Source of the DNA: Monomorium pharaonis
Taxonomy: Eukaryota; Arthropoda; Insecta; Hymenoptera; Formicidae
DNA length: 64,000 bases
Assembly (NCBI RefSeq): GCF_013373865.1
Contig: NC_050473.1
Location: 17,957,597-18,021,596 of the forward strand
Reading direction: 5' to 3'
Shown: positions 47,631 through 58,156 of the stretch, one piece after another
Numbering within the stretch: the first letter of the stretch is position 1
Layout: every line of letters starts with the position of its first letter
The notes under the pieces: generated by a model
What the model saw: only the letters and a program-made list of their open reading frames with translations
Databases searched by the model: none
Told to the model about the DNA's origin: nothing
Program-made: the position numbers and the translations under genes

Positions 47631-48361
47631 CTAATCAGATGAAAAAGAGAAATCGCACGACGATACGTGATTAGAGAACGCTTCTGTGCCAAACCTGGAC
47701 CGCTGCTTCCTTTTTTTCCGCCGCTTCATCTGGGCCCTTTCCATCTTTTGCACAACCGAGAATATCTTGGATTTGGCGATGTTCAAGTAATAGAGATTTA
47801 GTGACTTCAAAGTCGGCGCGATGACGGCCAGAAAGTTGTCCACGAAAGAGTTGGAGTCAACGTCGGATGACGCGACTTGGTTAATCGTTGCTCTTGTTTC
47901 AGAGGTATCCAATACGGATGAGCCAGTCGCGATTTTATCATGCGGCTGTTCGTTTCTCGCCATCGATTCCTCGATCTGCGACATCCGCGAATCCCGATTG
48001 TCATCGCGCTCTACGGATGAGCTAGTCGCGGTCTTATCATGTTGTTCGTTTGTCGCCGTAGATTCCTCGTCGTGCGACATCCGCGAATCCCGATTGTCAT
48101 CGCGCTTCACCGTCGACCTTGTACTCGTCGTCGACGCCGTTTCCGCCGTCGACATCTCATCGTTATCCTTCAAATTAAAATTACACATGTGGGAACGAGT
48201 GTCCTTTAGGAATGGTTTCAGAAATGGGAGCAGAAACTTTAGCTGCTCCTCGTATTCGTATTTCACGTTCTCGAGTTGCGCGGTTTGCGTCTTGCTTTGT
48301 TTTTCCAGAAATTGCCAGTATTCGTGCTTGATATTGTACCATCGCCTCTTGCACATTCTCG
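47631..48361 (-). CDS. MADF-BESS exon 2
   Basis: Acceptor ttacttaatttag, then two bases that complete an Ala codon, then the second MADF half, linker, BESS motif and basic tail to TAG at 47631-47633. Confidence 0.9.
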
Positions 48362-48942
48362 CTAAATTAAGTAACAACGTGTTTTCGAATTATTAAATGT
48401 AACGCGGATTATCTCGAGAATCTATTATCTCTCGATCTTGCCTTTCATACAGCAATTTTGCTTTCAAATTTCTTAATTAAATGCGCGTTTACGCTTCGCC
48501 TTTTTACTAAAAAAAAAAAATTGCAGTCCCGACTTTAATAGTAATAAAAGAATAATAGAAAGTTTGCTATTATTAATATCCAGGATTAAGGATCGGTTGT
48601 TCCAACTTCTTGGTAAACTTAACTACCAGATAAGTATGTGTCTATCATTTCTTTTCTTAAATAAATAAAGATAAACATATATTTACTGAGATAAATTTAC
48701 CAAAAAGTTAGAACAATTGACCCTAAGTGACGTAGGATTTGAAACTAATATAAATCTAACTAGCCCCGCTTCCACTGTATAAATGATCAAAGCATAATCG
48801 ATAGTTTACCTGAGTACCCGACTTGTCGCGATATCGCTTGCCAGATGACTTGTCTGTGAATCTCATTGAAGTATATTTTATTAGTATTAGTGTACAACAC
48901 TGAATATTGTTGCACACACTTGATAAGCAACTCGTCGTTCAT
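47631..48942 (-). CDS. MADF-BESS domain protein
   Basis: Two exons, 48942-48810 and 48361-47631, give 287 residues; the 448-bp intron (CAG|gtaaac to aatttag) splits a codon in phase 1. The MADF domain covers roughly residues 5-95, with LIKCVQQYSVLY, the conserved Trp34 in QVIWQAISRQVG, and RRWYNIKHEYW after the junction. The C-terminal BESS motif is at about 219-252 (NFLAVIAPTLKSLNL...KIFSVVQKM), followed by a basic MKRRKKRKQRSR likely nuclear localisation signal. MADF binds DNA in a Myb-like way and BESS mediates protein contacts, so a nuclear transcription-regulator role is expected; targets are unknown. Between them are two tandem units of about 33 residues. The family is greatly expanded in insects, so a one-to-one orthologue is not claimed. 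The chosen ATG is followed directly by the domain; the frame is open upstream without another ATG in the part examined. Confidence 0.88.
47913..48110 (-). repeat. Tandem coding duplication in the MADF-BESS linker
   Basis: Two direct units of about 99 bp encode RDDNRDSRMS...EES...NEQ...HDK.AT-type segments (about residues 129-160 and 161-193). Both keep the reading frame. Confidence 0.85.
48594..48719. mobile_element. MITE, family CGGTTGTT, copy 2
   Basis: Starts CGGTTGTTCCAACTTCTTGG and ends with a diverged inverse of it; clearly related to 8367-8531 at the left end. It is 126 bp and lies in the intron of the MADF-BESS gene. Confidence 0.7.
48810..48942 (-). CDS. MADF-BESS exon 1
   Basis: Encodes residues 1-44 and the first half of the MADF domain, ending TCAG|gtaaac in phase 1. 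Confidence 0.85.
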
Positions 48943-49135
48943 CGGAGAAAAATTTATGCGCGATATGACGATATGTCGACCCTTCTTTACAGTTGTTAAA
49001 ATGCGCACTGATTCCAAACTGATGGCGTTTTCGAACTGGAGCTGGGTTCACGTTTCAAGTTCTTTTTCTCTAGAACTGGCCACTCACAGTTATTCCAATC
49101 TTCAAAACAATTGTGATTGGCCTTATGACTAAAGC

Positions 49136-49304
49136 TCAGGGTATCAATGGTGTAATTTTTCCCCTAGGGCAGAAACGTGAACAGTGAAAAGTTTCAAATT
49201 ACTGTCTCTTTCTATTCAACACCAATAGAAAGAGATAGTTACATGAAACTTTTCACTTTTCACGTTTCCGCCCTAAGGAAAAAGTTACACGATCGCTGCC
49301 CTGA
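49136..49304. mobile_element. Near-full-length palindromic element
   Basis: Two arms of about 80 bp are inverse copies of each other, starting TCAGGG and ending CCCTGA, with a tiny loop near 49216. It contains blocks GTGAAAAGTTTC and CTCTTTCTATT in both arms. It is 169 bp and non-coding. It lies just upstream of the MADF-BESS gene. Confidence 0.75.
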
Positions 49305-49307
49305 TTT

Positions 49308-49745
49308 AACCGTGTAACCGATTATCAAACAATCAACCGGGTATCAAATAATTAACCGGTTTATCGGTTCTTCTACACGGAAAAAAGTTTGGAAATACAA
49401 AAGAACTAACTAGGTAGCTGTACGAAATGAGAGGGCGTTGTTGTACTTCCCTTGACACGGTAGCTCTCTCATTTTGGGAGCTCTGCTGTCCCAATCTCGC
49501 ACCGCAGCAGTCCCAACTTTAAAGCGCAGTAATCGCCAATCAGCTTAGGGACAAGGGCTGACCAGTGGTGCAGCCATCAGCTTAGGGACAACAGTTCTCC
49601 CGGCGCTTAGTGCTGCCAATTACCCAAAATCGGCACTACTGTAGTCCTAAATGCGAGATGGCGCTTCACTACCACCTATGATACAGCAATGCTGCCAAAC
49701 TTTTTCCCGTGTAGATTCGGTTATTCGGTTCCCCGGTTAACCAAC
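49308..49745. repeat. AACCG/CGGTT-rich repeat block interrupted by an element
   Basis: AACCG motifs recur at 49308-49360, including a 17-bp near-tandem unit, and CGGTT motifs continue at 49715-49745. The element 49373-49714 lies between, as if inserted. Confidence 0.55.
49373..49714. mobile_element. TIR element with ACACGG ends
   Basis: The 20-bp ends CTACACGGAAAAAAGTTTGG and CCAAACTTTTTCCCGTGTAG are inverse with one mismatch. The 342-bp interior is richer in GC than the flanks and holds two copies of CAGCTTAGGGACAA, with no protein-coding capacity. It is a likely non-autonomous DNA transposon. Confidence 0.75.
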
Positions 49746-52700
49746 TACTCGCCAAATCGCGATTATTACGGGTAATCGTGTTAGTGAAAAAAATTATAAA
49801 TATTTTTTATCGTTTGTTTCCAACAAGTGAGGTGCATTTCGAACAATAAATTTTTTGATGAGACAAAATTTACTGCACCAAACAAATATATTAATAACTT
49901 ATTAATTTCGAGTATGTTACGTCCGGCGCAAAAATTTTTTCCATTTCGCAGTACTTATGACGTCATTAATAGCTCCTGGAGCGATTAACCCAGGCCGATC
50001 GAAAACGCTAAACACGATTAAACATATAAATCATGTGATTAAACATATAAATCAGCACTGGTTCACGAGGCAGACACCATCGTCATTGGTTCACCAGTAC
50101 ACATAAAAATGTATAATAGATACATGTAGAAATATTGTTTTCGAGCATTGAGATGTTTATCATCTACTTTTAAAACTTCGAGCACACCAAATATCCAAAA
50201 ATATCATAATTGATTAATTAATATTTCTTTCAATTAAATTAAATTACAGCAATGGCTTATAAAATTTATTTAGTTACGCAAAAAATTGAATAAATAAAAA
50301 AGTATAATTTAGAAAATTGCGTTAAGATTAAAGGTTAATTTAAAAAATATTATTTGTACAAAATTAAATTGTCATTATTTTAAATCATGTTACTCTAAAT
50401 AACAAAACCATAACAATATGATCATTAAATAAATTTAACATTTTATTTGTAAATTAAATTCATCTAAAATAACAAAGAAATATTGCTTTCTTACATGGAA
50501 ATGTATTTTTTCGTTTTACAATTTTCTTCTTTTGCACATAGGTATTTTCATTTAAATAAATGTAGGCAAATTTCATGTAAAATTTTGGCACATAATTAAG
50601 ATTCTCAATTATTATATAAATGTAATTTATCTTGTTTGAATCACGTGAAGCAAACAAATTGGCAAAATGAAACACGAAACGTAATAAGCGAGAAAGGAAG
50701 AGAGAACTTCGTCGAAATTGATTTAAAAAATAATAAATGTCAAGGACAGAACGTTCGTCGTTCGTTTATTTTCTAACACTCGATGTTTCTACGAACTAAC
50801 CGACGTGCAGTGGTTAGATAGTCACGTTGTTATTCGCGCAAAGTTCGAGCCAGAAAGCAGCGGCACGATTCTGTAGCGTCCTGTATCATTATGTATCTCG
50901 AAACGTGACGAAGATCAAGGGAAGGATGCCATGCCGCGCAGCTGATTAACTCCTACAATTAATTTCGATTCGTAAAGGAGACGACGACTTGTCGACGAAA
51001 ATTCGCGCGATTCATTTTCATTACTTGAAAGAATAAAAGGAGACGAGATTAAAATTATTGATTATTTGTATAACACGTATCACAAATTCGACTGCACCTC
51101 GCAGCATTCCGAATTTTTCATTGATTTAAATCTAATTTGTTCAGCATTTTTTATGCGATCGAGTGCGCGTGGTGTACACGAGATCCACGTCGAAAGCTTG
51201 AAATAATGGAAAACCCCCGGACGAGTCAATAATACGTGAATACCATGAAATTTATTTTGTCGAAAATGTATCACGCACGTGCGCGTAATACTGAATTTCG
51301 GTTAGTCCCTTCGCATTTTAATTAGCCGTTAATTTGATTCTATTAATCGCACCGTATCGTGCAATAGCAGGGCAAAACTCCCGACTGTAATTTTTTTGAA
51401 ACTTGCGATTATTAAATATCGCGGGGATAAAGTGAAGGGATTTCGCCCCCGGCGCATTTAATCAATGCAGTCGTAACGAAATTTTTTTTTAATTGCCAAA
51501 ATCTCGACGTATATCCATATTTATCAAAAATTTCTGTCGTTCGAAACTTGTTTCATGTTCATTCGTAAAAAATTTCGCATCGTACCGAGCGTTTATAGCT
51601 TTGTGCGATTATATTTTTCTCATCTTCTAATTGCAACATAATAAAATGCGTATGTCAAGAGTGCTGTATATTAGAGCGATCGTAATTAATCGTTTTTTCG
51701 TTCAAGTGATATTTGCGCGAGTGCAACAAAGTAGTCTGGCAAGAGAGGGGGAGGCTTGGGAGGCAACGGATAACGAACCAAAGCAAATATTTATTTTTTC
51801 CTTCTTTTTTAAAAGCACTTTATTTGAAAAGATATATTTTTAAATGAAATTTAAAATCTCTGCATTATTTTATCCTTCCGTTTTCAACCAGGATTTATAT
51901 AAATCGGGAAATATTATATAAATTGATACAAGAGAAAGCAATATTCAGAGATTGCTTTAATATGCGCGCATCACAAGCGTAAATCGCGTATTGTATTCCA
52001 TTTAATTCAACCTATTTTTAATAATTAATTATATTTCTTCTCGCGTACAAATATTTTATTCTAGCTTTTCATAATCCGGCCGTTAATTATTACAACAATT
52101 ACAATTTCACAAAAACACGTTCAAAAATGTTTTTAATATTGAAACCTCGTTAAAAAAAAATATATATATATATATAAATGAAATGCCGTGCAAAATACGT
52201 ATTCCACTCGCGAGGTGAAATATTCGCGCCTTAAACGAAAGAAGGGAGAGGCCCCCGGGCTAATCTAATCGCATTCGTCGGCGTGCGCACGTCGTCGTCG
52301 GCCTCGCACCGCGCGACTCTCAAAAGGCGTCGAAGGCGCGCACGCCAAAGGTGCATATGGTAGAGACGTTGCACCTTGACGACTTCGTTTTCTCTTTATT
52401 TTCGCCGTTTGACTTTCGGGTCGATCGACGAGAAACCGGCGACGTCCTAAGGTGCATATTGCACCGGGTCCGCCTTAATGGCGGGATGGCGTGACGGCGA
52501 CTCGCCGGCGGGAGGGGGAGGGATGGGAACGAACGGAACGAAACGAAACTCGACGGGAACGCGATGTCGCGTGTCTCGAACCGTGCGTTTCGCGGTCGCG
52601 TGTGTCGCGGATATTACACGCGATCCCCTGGATCCCGCCGCGTCACCGGGCTTCTAAATGTCCCGCCGCACGAACGCCGCCCCGCTCTCGAGCCCGCCTC

Positions 52701-54649
52701 TCACTTGCACTTTTAATTCCCGCGCGCGAGTCGTCGCCTCTTTGCTCGCCCGAGCCGCGCGACTCTGCAAAATAGTAACGGGAGTTCGCAATGCCGATCT
52801 CAATTCCTCGGCGCGTGATGTCGAAACGCTTTTTTTTTCCTTTCGATTCGCTTCGCAGAGTTTGCTTTTCTGTTATTCTCTCTCTCTCTCTCTTTCTCGT
52901 CCGATATTTAATTCCGCATTGGCTGACATTTTCCCTATATTTTTGCTTTCAAAGTTCAATACTTTAATGTGAGAGAGGCAGGTACCGGGTTGAGCTAAAT
53001 GGGGGGAAAAAAAAAAACACGTTTCGATCATTTCAGTATCCCTCCATCAATAATTTCCGAGTGAAAATACGAGGATTAAATTCTCAACGTGTACAACTGC
53101 GCACACGCCGGAGTAGAAATGCTGCTAGATTACCTGGCTCTGCGGCCGGTCGGACCCAGAGGAATCGATTCCTAGGGAATCGACTCGAATGGACCGTCAT
53201 TAAAATAATAAGCGGTAGTTTCGGAACACCTTGCGATTGATTTTATCTCGCGGATTATCCCGGGGATTTCAACGATTTGCTTTTTAATTTTACAAGACGC
53301 AACACAATGCAGTCTTGTTTTAATCGGGGGTGGGGTGGGAGGGGGGAAGAGGAAACCGCAGGATATCGTTAGATCTTTTTCTACGGCCCATCTCTTTTTC
53401 CGGTGCGGGCGAGCTAAATAACGTCGCGATATGTCCCAAAGTTAAAAGGCGAAACCCCGTCTTGGGCGAAAAGGGCCGCAAGTTCCCAGCCCGCCTTGCG
53501 CACTCTCGCGTATCTCCCTTCGGTCAGGAACTCTCTGTGATAGCGCACGTCGACATGTTCTCCCGTTGCGTGGGAAAGTGCTGCATAATGACACGGTCAT
53601 TCTTTGCACGTCGGGCGAAGCCAATACAGCGGAATACGCGCTGTCGGAAAGTCCATCAAAAGACGGCGGGTAACTGCACGCGCTCCTCGCCGGCAGGATT
53701 TTCTCTTTACGTTTTACCCCGCGAATTCTCTCTCTCTCTCTTTCTCTCCCTCTCTTTTCGATATTAACGGACGGTAAGTCCGTAGTCCGCGCGTTCCTCG
53801 GTAGTCTTCGGTATAAAATTACAGAAATGCATTATCCACGCTTCGTCGGCGCGAATCAGAAATAATTCGATCGTTAAAGCCAGAGTCGTCCGTGGCAGCT
53901 CTCTCATTTCGTTAATTCGATCCTCCTCCCCATTCATCAGTACGGCACTATATCCGGAGCGTGACTTTGACTTCGCTCGCACGTGAATTATTAGCGTTAG
54001 CGATTTCGGCCATTCGTTAACACGTTAAGGAAACAGGAGAACCGTCGCCGCGAGCGCGTTGTTATCGCGGTTGTTGATCCGGCATAACACACGTAATAAG
54101 CAGGTGAGATTTCGTCATCGCTCGCAGCCAAACGCTACCTCGGGATATTTCTGTCCAGGGAAGCCCCGCGGAAAGACGCCGCCGACGCGTCGATTCTTTG
54201 TTCCCGGTGCCGTTAAGTTGCGCGCCCGCTCCTGGAACACCTGACGTCGCCAGGCGGTCAGGCTGGCAGGCAGCGAGCAGCCAACCAGACAACCAGCCAG
54301 CCAGCCAGGCAGCCGGGCAGCCCGCGTCGTACGTAAGTACATACCTGTGGCAGGTGAATCGAGTCAGGTGCTCCAACAGATGGGCACCTTTACTCGAGAA
54401 AGCGTTATAAAAGCGGTCTATCATAAATGTGGGTTACTAGCTATGACTAACGCCCGGCGACGTCGGCAGAACGTGCTCGTGCGCGCGCGTAATAATTCGC
54501 GAATTATTACTTTCGCGCTCGGTTTTTACCTGGAGTAAACGAGAAAGGGCGATTTTAATCCCGAGAAACGTCTCCGCGGAGTTCTCAATGGCGAGAAATG
54601 GACATTCTCTCGTCCTTCCTCTCCGCGACAATTTTTCGCATGTTTCATG
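49746..54649. other. Gene-free stretch
   Basis: AT-rich to about 52.2 kb, then GC-rich to about 54.6 kb. No exon supported on either strand. Confidence 0.5.
54252..54322. repeat. CAGC-rich tetranucleotide tract
   Basis: Imperfect CAGC/CAGG units. Minus-strand reading gives Trp/Leu/Ala/Gly repeats that mimic a protein but lack other support. Confidence 0.7.
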
Positions 54650-54862
54650 CACGAAGAGAATTTTCTTTTAAAATTTACCCTTAAAATCTGATAATTGTAG
54701 AATGTGTGACCTCAAGAAATTTTATTATACTATATTTTTAGTAAATTTGACTATATTTTTAGTAAAGTTTACTAAGCAGTATAGTAAAATTCCTCTAGGT
54801 CACACATTATTCCACAATTGCCAGATTTTAAGGGTAAATTTTAAGAGAAAATTCTTTCCGTG
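54650..54862. mobile_element. Foldback element with CACGGAAAGAATTTT ends
   Basis: Arms of about 60 bp (GAATTTTCTTTTAAAATTTA... and its inverse ...TAAATTTTAAGAGAAAATTC) flank a short AT-rich centre with repeated TATATTTTTAGTAAA. The outermost bases (CACGAAGA / CACGGAAA inverse) resemble those of the 49373 element. Confidence 0.75.
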
Positions 54863-55039
54863 TGCGAATATGTGAGTCGGGCTCGACTTTGCGATTCTAT
54901 TATATTTCGGCTTTTACGTGCAATAGATTGCCGAAGGCTTTAAATTTAAATCCTTCGGCCGCCAATCCAAGAAAGAGGATTCTTTCTCGCCGACGAAAGT
55001 CCGCCTCGAACGTCCTTCGACAGACGTCTCTTCCGCGCG

Positions 55040-55045
<6 letters not shown>

Positions 55046-55087
<42 letters not shown>
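55046..55087. repeat. CT microsatellite
   Basis: About 20 CT units. Confidence 0.92.
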
Positions 55088-55091
<4 letters not shown>

Positions 55092-55178
55092 CGGGAGGAA
55101 GAAGGTGGTTCGTAACGTCGAGCGACGTCTTCTTCTCTTTTCTTCATTCTTTTTCGTTTCACGGACACGTGGCGCGAA

Positions 55179-55224
55179 GCATGCGACGCATGCATGCATC
55201 CATTGCACATGCATGCATGCATGC
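55179..55224. repeat. GCAT palindromic repeat
   Basis: Two GCATGCATGC-type blocks separated by about 12 bp; self-complementary at several registers. Confidence 0.8.
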
Positions 55225-55780
55225 GAACGAGTCCGTATGCGGCGTATCCGTGTATACGTAAGAGCGGAGCCGTATGTGCAGTCACGTGTAAGAATGGGAC
55301 AGCGAAAACGTGACACGATTATGCATTCTCGCTACGTCGTCATTTCTAGCTTGCCTCGTGCACGAGCCGGCCGGTCGGGGCGACGAGGTAGCGGTCCCCG
55401 GTGTGCGGTATGGTAATTTTATTAAACGTTCCTATTTAAAGAACACGGCATAATCGCTCGGAATGAACCGAGCGTCAACCGGACGACGGCGCTATTATCT
55501 CTGTCCATCTACCGCCCTCAAATAATGTTTGGTTAATCGCGGGCGAATAATGTATGCGTGTGAATTCCATGTTTGGGAAATGGACGAGTCCATCATTTAA
55601 TCGCGATTCGCGATGGCAAATGTTAATTTAACCGGCGCCGCTGGCGCGCACCAAATAATGAAGTGACATTAGCTCGCAATAATGGAGGATTTATCTTTGC
55701 ATTTCCAACAATCCCGTTTTAAGTAGGTTTAAAAGGGAAACAATGTCCGTAAGGTTACAAAACAAAAAGCTATAGGCATT

Positions 55781-56038
55781 AAGGTAGTTTTATATCGTCA
55801 AACAAAAGTTGTAAAATAAATTTCAATTTTTTATATGACATCGTCCGAACTATTCATTTTTAAAAACAATTGAGGGTCGGTTGCCGAACATTTTTGCGAA
55901 AAAAAATTAAATCAAAGGTAGTTCTATCGTGAAACAAAAATCTTGAAATAAATCCGGATTTTTTATATAACAAGTATTTATTTTTTTGTAATTGACAGCC
56001 GATTGCCGACCATTTTTGTGAGAAATAGTAAATTAAAT
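55781..56038. repeat. Two-copy tandem duplication of about 130 bp
   Basis: Copy 1 (55781-55914) and copy 2 (55915-56038) both begin AAGGTAGTT and share AAACAAAA, TTTTTTATAT and GATTGCCGA/GGTTGCCGA blocks in the same order. They are AT-rich, diverged and non-coding. Confidence 0.75.
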
Positions 56039-58093
56039 ATAGGCTATTAAACATCGACGCATATTCTTGCGAATTTTTCGTATTTTTTAATTTATGTGTA
56101 CCCCTCTTTATCGTAAAATCTTTTCAATATATTTTTTTAACAATTTAGACAAAAGTGGATATTAAAAAAAGTAAAATAAAATTGCTGATTATTTCAATTA
56201 AAAAAATTAATTCTGAAAATTTGTACTCTTACAACACGATAATTCGCCTATTATAATAATGTAAAATAATATTTACACTAATCTTCTCAACAGCTGACTC
56301 CACTTGATGTCACGTTTTTTGCTCATACTATGTAAAAAAAACAAAAAAATTTAAATAAGCTATTCTTAGGCACCCACAAAACCCAGCCTTACGTAATAAA
56401 ATTGTCTTAAGTTTATCAATATAATAAAAATATGCATTTCATAAATTTATCGAAAATCTAGAATTTTACAAAACTCTTATCACACGTGCTTATAAGAGCG
56501 AGAAATAAAGTTCAGTCTGTCACAAAGAAAACTTTTTTTCGTTACTTTCGAGAATTATTCAGATTGACAGTCAGTGCTCGTACAAATCGCATCGGATTAA
56601 TGCGAGACAACGAGTGTCCTCGTGCACGAGCGGAACTCGCCTGGACTCGAGTTCCGAGCAGCTGCCGGCACTTCGTCCACGTCTGATTAGACGAAAGTAA
56701 AATATGCTCCTCCGAGTAAGATGTTATCGCTTCAAATCATAGCCGCCCCGCATTTCGGCCGGGACCAGCCGCCTCCTCTCGCGTCGCCGGACGTTCCAGC
56801 TGTTCCCGAAAAATCGTCAGGCTACCTTTCGACGTTCCCGCACGTGCGGGTAGATACACGCTGATCAATATCCCAAAAACTACGTCGCATCGGCGATTGT
56901 TATTCCCGCCCTTTAAAGGTAGCGAGAAAGAGACAGAGAGCAATATTTCGGAAGTAATTATTTCTATTTTCAGCATGGCTCTATAAGGAGGATCGGTCTC
57001 GGCGCGTGAAGTGAAGGATAATTTTATCTCGCCGAGGGAAAACAACGTCCCGTAAATAGCGTGAATAGTCGTGCATTTCGTAGCGTATACGCCTTGCACA
57101 ATCCAACCACGTACTCCATCATTACGTGAGAAATTCAATTACACATTACTTTTCGATCCAAGGTTACCATACTTTACGGTACACGTTTCTCAATTGCGAG
57201 ATACGCAATACATTGTGCGAGGTGGAAAGTGTGAGACAGAAATATCACGAGGTGAGGCGGATTCCTACGTCGGCTAACGTGTTTATTTCTAATGATACTT
57301 ATGTAATGCGCGCTTACTAGTATAACACGTAGTATCGGGATCGTGATAAAAGTACCTTGCACCAGCCCGTCGCGATTTTATTGCGCCAGTTTGTTGCGAT
57401 TTTATTGCATAAATGATTCATCCTCTACGCCGCAGCTATCCTAAGAGTCTATAAAAGCCGCGGTATATTGCTGCAGTTAAATTTCGTCTAGCTACATATA
57501 AAGCGCGAAAAGATAATTCTCTCTCTCTCTTTTCCGGCAATGACACTTAACAGCGGCGATAAAAATCTTCATTGGTCGAAGGGTAAATAAAATTCGAATG
57601 AAATAATAATTGGTAAAAAAAAGGGAAGAAAACTTCGAAACAGGAAAAGTAGCAACACTTTTCACCCGACGACCTCGGCGGGCAATACACCTCGCTCGCA
57701 TTGCGAGCTGCTACAATAACATCAATTTAATTCCGACGACGCGGCACGGCTCCACCGTGTTCTGTTCGTCCGCGAACGGACCCTCGTTTTAATACGCGAA
57801 GGGAGCTCATTTTGTGCCCGAGCGAGTCTCTCTCTCTCTCTTTCTCCCCGCAACCGATTCTCGGCCGTTCGTCCTCAGCGACCACGGCGAAAAGGAAGGA
57901 TTCAAGGTCAGCGTGTTCTTCTGCACCGCTGCAACTCGGCGCACTCGGTGCCGGCACCTCGCATTATACGCGTCTTTCCGTGGGCACACGTCCGTGCCCT
58001 GTCTCTTATTACGCATATCCCTACAGTGCCCTCTTTCAAAGAGTACGTTGTTGAGTGCTGGCTTTAGCAATTCAATATATATTTTTTAATCAT

Positions 58094-58096
<3 letters not shown>

Positions 58097-58153
<57 letters not shown>
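58097..58153. repeat. CT microsatellite (longest in window)
   Basis: About 28 uninterrupted CT units. Confidence 0.95.
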
Positions 58154-58156
<3 letters not shown>

